Source: Bordetella parapertussis
GTDB lineage: Bacteria > Cyanobacteriota > Cyanobacteriia > PCC-6307 > Cyanobiaceae
Assembly (NCBI GenBank): GCA_943324725.2
Contig: CALPMR020000024.1
Coordinates: 1-19,430, forward strand
Direction of reading: 5' to 3'
DNA length: 19,430 nt
In this document: positions 15,722-19,430 of the stretch, piece after piece
How positions within the stretch are numbered: position 1 is the first letter of the stretch
Layout: every line of letters begins with the position of its first letter
Translations under genes and position numbers: made by a program
Notes under the pieces: generated by a model
Database searches by the model: none
The model's input: only the letters and a program-made list of their open reading frames with translations
Told to the model about the DNA's origin: nothing

Positions 15722-16247
15722 GATCTCGGGCGCCGTCGCAGGGTCCCAGCCAGATCAACAGCGTGAACCAATGAATCAGCACCGGTGCCCAGAGCGATCC
15801 GGTGCTGGCGTAGGCGATCACACACACCAGCCCGAGCAGACTGCAGGGCACCACAAACCGGGCCTGCTGAAACAGCCCGCGGCCCTCCGGGTACCAGAGC
15901 CAACCGGATAAGGGGTGATACAGCACAAACAGCCCCACACTCAGGGCGACCCAGCCCGCCTGGGCCATCGGCTCGAGCTCCAGCAGGGACCTGGGCAGCA
16001 GCAGCACCCGGAACAGCCCTTCCTCCAGCAACGCCGGCAGCAGCAGCAGGCTGGCCCCCAGCCGCAGCCAGGCCAGCCATGTCAGCAGGCGCCATGGGGG
16101 CCTGAGCAGACCCGACGCCAATCCCAGCGGGATGGCCAGCAGCCCATAGAGCCCGATCAGCTCCAGCACGATCGCCAGTTGCGCCAGGCCGAACGGGGCC
16201 GTCAGGGCCTCGCCGAGTCGGCAAAGCAGCAGGGTGAGGACGGTCAT
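15684..16247 (-). CDS. CPBP (Abi) family intramembrane protease
   Basis: The 187-residue membrane protein has about five to six hydrophobic helices and the CPBP motifs: LLEEGLFR (E75, E76, R80), FVLYH (F107, H111) and H159 in the last helix (LIHWFTLLIW). These correspond to the EExxxR, FxxxH and HxxxB motifs of the family that includes Rce1, which cut or process membrane proteins and prenylated peptides. In bacteria family members serve bacteriocin immunity or unknown membrane processing. Its ATG overlaps the stop of the retropepsin-like gene by 4 bases (ATGA), so the two are translationally coupled, and it is the last gene of a three-protease operon. The 3' end overlaps ppk2 on the opposite strand by 38 bases. 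Confidence 0.85.
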   Translation of the reverse strand: MTVLTLLLCRLGEALTAPFGLAQLAIVLELIGLYGLLAIPLGLASGLLRPPWRLLTWLAWLRLGASLLLLPALLEEGLFRVLLLPRSLLELEPMAQAGWVALSVGLFVLYHPLSGWLWYPEGRGLFQQARFVVPCSLLGLVCVIAYASTGSLWAPVLIHWFTLLIWLGPCDGARDLTDRRSARRTAR

Positions 16248-17188
16248 CGCAACTCCAGCCGGGGTGGTTCGCTCTCCAGCCGCCAGAGCTGGGCACGGCT
16301 GCGCAGCAGTTCCTGGCCGACGATCGCCTCAATGCCCAGTTGGGCGAAAATCGGATTCTCAAGGCGGATCGCCTCCACAGCCGCTGGCTGGGCTGGGTTG
16401 GTGACCGCGTCGCCAGGCGCCGGCTGGCCGAGCGACAGGCCGCCATAGCGCCGCAACTCCACCGCCTGCTCACCGCAGAAGCCAGCCAGCCGCAGCGCCT
16501 GGGCGGGGCCGAGGGGCTGCAACCGGGCCGCCAGGGCCGGACTGAGGAACAGTCCCTCGGCGCCGGTGTCCGCCAGGGCGGCCACTGCCGCTCGCTTGAT
16601 GTGGAGCTGCAACAGCGGCACGCCGCGCCGCCAGCGCAACGGGATCGTCAGGCTGGAGACGCCGGATCCATAAGCCCGGGCCGCGCTCAGGGCCGCCGGC
16701 CCCAGGGCGAGCCGGTTGTGCTGGGGATCGATCCACAGCGGCAACTGCCGCAGGCTCGGGATTCCCAGCACGCCATCAATCCCCTGGGGCAGCGCCGCCA
16801 CCGGCATGACCAGGGCCTCGACACCGCTCAGTCGCAGCGAACCCTGCTGCCCCTCGCTGCGCAGCTCCAGGGTGGGTAGGCGGGTGCGGCGTGGTTGAAG
16901 CGCGGCGCAGCGCGAACCGCCTCCGGCCAGTTCAATCGCATCGCTGGCGAGAGGCCGGCTGGAGAGTCCGAGGCGCTGGGCCAGCTGCGGGGTGACCATC
17001 GTCGAGGAGGCGCCGCTGTCAAGCAGCAGCCGCACCACACCGCCTGGACTGGCCATGGTCAACACGGGCGTATCGCCGCCACTGGCCCGCTCCAGGCGGA
17101 TCGAGACGCTGCCGCGCAGGGTTCCTCCCGAAAGCGGCTGGCCCTTGAGTTGGATCAGGGCAGCGACCAGAGCAAGCAGCAGAGGCAT
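16244..17188 (-). CDS. Two-lobe retropepsin-like aspartic protease
   Basis: The 314-residue protein shows two aspartic protease half-domains in one chain. The first catalytic motif is RLLLDSGASSTMV (D57), with its hydrophobic-Gly partner GVLGIPSL near 139-146; the second is AALADTGAEGLFL (D207), with partner AIVGQELL near 288-295. This repeats the D-T/S-G plus hydrophobic-hydrophobic-G pattern of retropepsins. The N-terminus PLLLALVAALIQL is hydrophobic and could be a signal or anchor, though it lacks basic residues before it. ATG at 17186-17188 was chosen because the upstream extension to 17347 is Arg/Pro-rich and overlaps the rhomboid gene. The gene lies 14 bases after the rhomboid stop and overlaps the CPBP start by 4 bases. 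Cyanobacterial relatives are usually annotated only as retroviral-like protease; substrates are unknown. Confidence 0.82.
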   Translation of the reverse strand: MPLLLALVAALIQLKGQPLSGGTLRGSVSIRLERASGGDTPVLTMASPGGVVRLLLDSGASSTMVTPQLAQRLGLSSRPLASDAIELAGGGSRCAALQPRRTRLPTLELRSEGQQGSLRLSGVEALVMPVAALPQGIDGVLGIPSLRQLPLWIDPQHNRLALGPAALSAARAYGSGVSSLTIPLRWRRGVPLLQLHIKRAAVAALADTGAEGLFLSPALAARLQPLGPAQALRLAGFCGEQAVELRRYGGLSLGQPAPGDAVTNPAQPAAVEAIRLENPIFAQLGIEAIVGQELLRSRAQLWRLESEPPRLELR

Positions 17189-17202
17189 GGGCTGGACGTG
17201 AC

Positions 17203-17751
17203 TCAGGCAGGGGTGGGTTCGCGATGGATCGCCAAGGCAGCCAGAACCCCGCCGACGAAGCCGGAGGCATGGCCGATCCAGCTCACGCCGGCGGGGCTGA
17301 ACAGGGGCAACAGCGCCGGCAACAGGCCGCCATAGACGACCAGGCAACCCAGGGACAACAGCAGCGACAGCGGCCGCTTCTCCAGCCAGCCGATCACCAG
17401 CAGGTAGCCGAGCAGGCCGTAGACCACCCCGGAGAGACCATGGCTGCCCACCGGCCAGAACAACCAGACCGGAATCGCGGTGGCATACACCCCGATCCAG
17501 ACCGCCAGGTAATCGCGGCGGCTCTTGGCCAGCACCAACCAGGAGAGGGGCAGAAACCAGAGGCTGTTGCTGATCAGATGGCCGTACCCCGCGTGACTGA
17601 ATGGGGCGGTCAGCACACCGAGGATGGATCCCCCCGGCACCATCGCCAGATTCCAGTGACCAGCGAAGATCAGTTGGTCGATCAGTTCCTGGCCCCAGGC
17701 GATCGCCAGGAGCAACGGCGGCAGGGCCAGGGAAGACGGCAGTTTGCTCAT
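17203..17751 (-). CDS. Rhomboid family intramembrane serine protease
   Basis: The 182-residue protein is a compact six-helix rhomboid core. The catalytic serine is S107 in SHGLSGVV (GxSG), the histidine is H161 in WIGHASGF, and the upstream oxyanion/His-Asn pair is H58 and N62 in GYGHLISN. Such enzymes cleave membrane-spanning segments of other proteins within the bilayer. The ATG at 17749-17751 (MSKLPSSLAL) was chosen; the frame extends to 17889 but the extra residues look non-coding. The next gene on the strand, the retropepsin-like protease, begins 14 bases after this stop. This makes it the first gene of a probable three-gene protease operon. The upstream 260 bases to the divergent oxygenase carry no gene. 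Confidence 0.9.
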   Translation of the reverse strand: MSKLPSSLALPPLLLAIAWGQELIDQLIFAGHWNLAMVPGGSILGVLTAPFSHAGYGHLISNSLWFLPLSWLVLAKSRRDYLAVWIGVYATAIPVWLFWPVGSHGLSGVVYGLLGYLLVIGWLEKRPLSLLLSLGCLVVYGGLLPALLPLFSPAGVSWIGHASGFVGGVLAALAIHREPTPA

Positions 17752-18011
17752 GCGCCGGCTGGCGGATCGCGCTGGAGTGGATATCACCAGTCTGGGGTGC
17801 TCAGGGCAGCGGGCAGCCTGTTGAGAGCGGCCGCCGGAGACAGGGCGCATCAAGGTCAGGACGGCTGTGTTGAACCGGCCCCCGGTCACGGATTGGCGCC
17901 GGGGCCGGGCTTACGACCCTGGAAACTGGCGACTGACCTCTAGTGTCCAGCCAACAGCCGGCTGGCGAGCGCACGGACTGCGGCGCTGGTCCGGCGGCAC
18001 CTCACTCCTGC

Positions 18012-18974
18012 ATGACCAGCTCCATCCTTGATGTCGATCTGCTGGCCTTCGAGCGCGGCGGTGAGGCCACCCGGGCCGCGGTGGTCGATGGGGTGCGTCG
18101 CAGCCTGAAGACGGGTTTTGTGTACACCCGCTGCGATCTGCCGGAGGACCTGCTGGATACGGCCTACGAGATGTTGGCTCGCTTCTTCTCTCTGGAGTCG
18201 TCGATCAAGCAGCGCTTCGTGGCCCCTGGAGCCCATGGCCAGACCGGATACACCGGCTTGCTGGTCGAAACGGCGGCCGGCAGCTCCCAGGCCGACTGGA
18301 AGGAGATGCTCAATTGGTCCGTGCCGATTCCGTCAGCCCATCCTCTGCGCCGGCACTATCCCAGCAACTACCCCGAGCAGTTGCTGCCGGAAGAGGTGGT
18401 GCCGGGGATCACGGCGGTGCTGGTCGACTTTCACCAGGCGGTGGCCGCGCTGCAGCGCCGCTTTCTGCGCATCATTGCGCTCTCACTCGGCGTCGCCGAA
18501 ACCTGCTTCGATGAGATGACAGCCGAGGCCCCGACTCTGACCCGGGCCATCCGTTACCCGCCGATGGCGGCAGCTCCGGCCAAGGGCCACGTCTGGGCCG
18601 CCGCCCACGCTGACATCAACCTGATCACGGCCTTGCCAAGGGCCACCGCAGCCGGCCTGCAGGTGCAGGTGGATGGGGACTGGGTCGATGCCCTGCCGCC
18701 CCAGGGGCGCGTCATCATCAACACCGGTCTGATGCTGGAGCGGCTCAGCAATGGGTTGATCCCGGCGGGCTGGCATCGGGTGGTGGCACCTCGGGGGGCG
18801 AGTCAGGAGCGCTATAGCGTCGTGCAGTTCTGCCACCCCCGCCCCTGGACGGTGCTCTCCCCCCTGGCCAGCTGCTGCACCGCCGCCAACCCCCAGCGCT
18901 ATGGCGCCATCACAGCCGCCGCAGCGCTTGAGGATGTGCTCTATCGGATCAACCTGCTGGGTTCAGCTGGCTGA
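18012..18974 (+). CDS. 2-oxoglutarate/Fe(II)-dependent oxygenase of isopenicillin N synthase type
   Basis: The 320-residue protein has the IPNS-like double-stranded beta-helix fold. An N-terminal domain of the non-haem dioxygenase type (TRAAVVDGVRRSLKTGFVYT, about 20-39) is followed by the catalytic domain with Fe ligands H199 and D201 (HADINLITAL), the distal H255 (AGWHRVVAP) and the 2-oxoglutarate-binding RxS at 267-269 (ERYSVVQF). All four are intact, so oxygenation of a small molecule is likely; relatives make ethylene, hydroxylated amino acids, plant hormones and antibiotics. The substrate cannot be told. The ATG at 18012 is preferred to the long frame starting at 17943. It is divergent from the rhomboid gene and converges on the Crp-type regulator, about 160 bases away. 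Confidence 0.9.
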   Translation: MTSSILDVDLLAFERGGEATRAAVVDGVRRSLKTGFVYTRCDLPEDLLDTAYEMLARFFSLESSIKQRFVAPGAHGQTGYTGLLVETAAGSSQADWKEMLNWSVPIPSAHPLRRHYPSNYPEQLLPEEVVPGITAVLVDFHQAVAALQRRFLRIIALSLGVAETCFDEMTAEAPTLTRAIRYPPMAAAPAKGHVWAAAHADINLITALPRATAAGLQVQVDGDWVDALPPQGRVIINTGLMLERLSNGLIPAGWHRVVAPRGASQERYSVVQFCHPRPWTVLSPLASCCTAANPQRYGAITAAAALEDVLYRINLLGSAG

Positions 18975-19133
18975 GCTGACGGCGGCGATGTAGGGGGGGC
19001 CAGCTGCAAGCCCACACCGATCGGCACCACGCACACAGATCGACGCTCAACATCACGGGTCGTCGCTGCAGTGGTTTCATCCTGGGGGAGCGGCCTGAAC
19101 CGGGGGACAGCATCCGCACGGATCCCAGCTGGC

Positions 19134-19430
19134 TCAGTGATCGTCGCGCAGCGTGACCTGACGACCCTCCAGCAGCAGCTCACCGCTGTCATGGAGCTGA
19201 CGCAAGGCGCGGGAGAGGGTTTCGGGAGTGGCGCCAAGCTGACTGGCCAGGTCTTTTTTGGAGGCAATGGTGAGGGTCACGGCCCCGGATGTACGGACTG
19301 GCTGGGCTGATGAACCGTCTGGGTGGCAGACCTGCTCCCTGGCCAGCGCACGCAAATGCTGCAGCAGTCGCTGCCGCAGGGTCTGGCTCTGGAGATTGCG
19401 CAGCCGTTGCTGCAGCAGACGGCACTTGCC
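19134..19430 (-). CDS. Crp/Fnr family transcription regulator, C-terminal part; gene runs off the window end
   Basis: About 98 C-terminal residues are present and the rest lies beyond the window. The visible part is the end of the dimerisation helix (KCRLLQQRLRNLQSQTLRQR, then LLQHLRALAREQ) and a winged helix-turn-helix: TIASKKDLASQLGATPETLSRALRQLHDSGELLLEGRQVTL. The recognition helix sequence (TPETLSRALRQL) is like the FNR/DNR-type regulators of proteobacteria and is clearly different from NtcA. The sensing domain is missing from view, so the signal (oxygen, NO, redox or cAMP) cannot be deduced. It converges with the oxygenase gene, with 159 bases between the stops. Confidence 0.88.
   Translation of the reverse strand, partial: GKCRLLQQRLRNLQSQTLRQRLLQHLRALAREQVCHPDGSSAQPVRTSGAVTLTIASKKDLASQLGATPETLSRALRQLHDSGELLLEGRQVTLRDDH

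Noticed and set aside
1..19430. CRISPR arrays, insertion sequences, rRNA and tRNA genes
   Set aside because: No regularly spaced repeats, transposase motifs, terminal inverted repeats or RNA gene signatures were seen on either strand.

Overview
The window looks like a stretch of chromosome from a high-GC unicellular cyanobacterium of the Synechococcus/Cyanobium type. This rests on a type III glutamine synthetase with an NtcA-type box, an ArsS-type radical SAM enzyme, small conserved-looking hypothetical proteins, very dense packing, and GC-rich codons throughout. The assignment is inference from gene content; no rRNA, tRNA, IS element or CRISPR array was seen.

Layout. Positions 1-2073 (minus): the N-terminal part of glnN (type III glutamine synthetase, cut by the window start) with a perfect GTA-N8-TAC box just upstream, preceded by a two-gene pair (121-aa protein, then a four-helix membrane protein). 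Positions 2190-5270: a membrane glycosyltransferase (+) whose end overlaps an NADPH-dependent FMN reductase (-), which is divergent from arsS (+), whose end overlaps a 71-aa protein (-). Positions 5271-5935: a long divergent spacer with several inverted repeats and no convincing gene. Positions 5936-9486: a translationally coupled phosphoketolase-acetate kinase pair (xfp-ackA), together converting sugar phosphates to acetate and ATP. Positions 9542-13165 (minus): a desaturase, a MetX-like alpha/beta hydrolase and a GlnT/GMAS-type glutamine synthetase homologue, a possible small-molecule pathway. Positions 13325-14425 (minus): a 98-aa protein and a LuxR-type response regulator, with a 16-bp direct repeat between them. 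Positions 14596-15721 (+): a 54-aa protein and polyphosphate kinase 2. Positions 15684-17751 (minus): an operon of three unrelated protease families, rhomboid, retropepsin-like aspartic and CPBP (Abi). Positions 18012-18974 (+): an isopenicillin-N-synthase-type 2-oxoglutarate/Fe(II) oxygenase. Positions 19134-19430 (minus): the C-terminal part of a Crp/Fnr regulator, cut by the window end.

Themes are nitrogen assimilation (glnN plus a second GS-fold ligase), overflow carbon and phosphate metabolism (xfp, ackA, ppk2), and membrane proteolysis. The best candidates for undescribed biology are the three-protease operon and the desaturase/MetX-like/GS-like run of genes.
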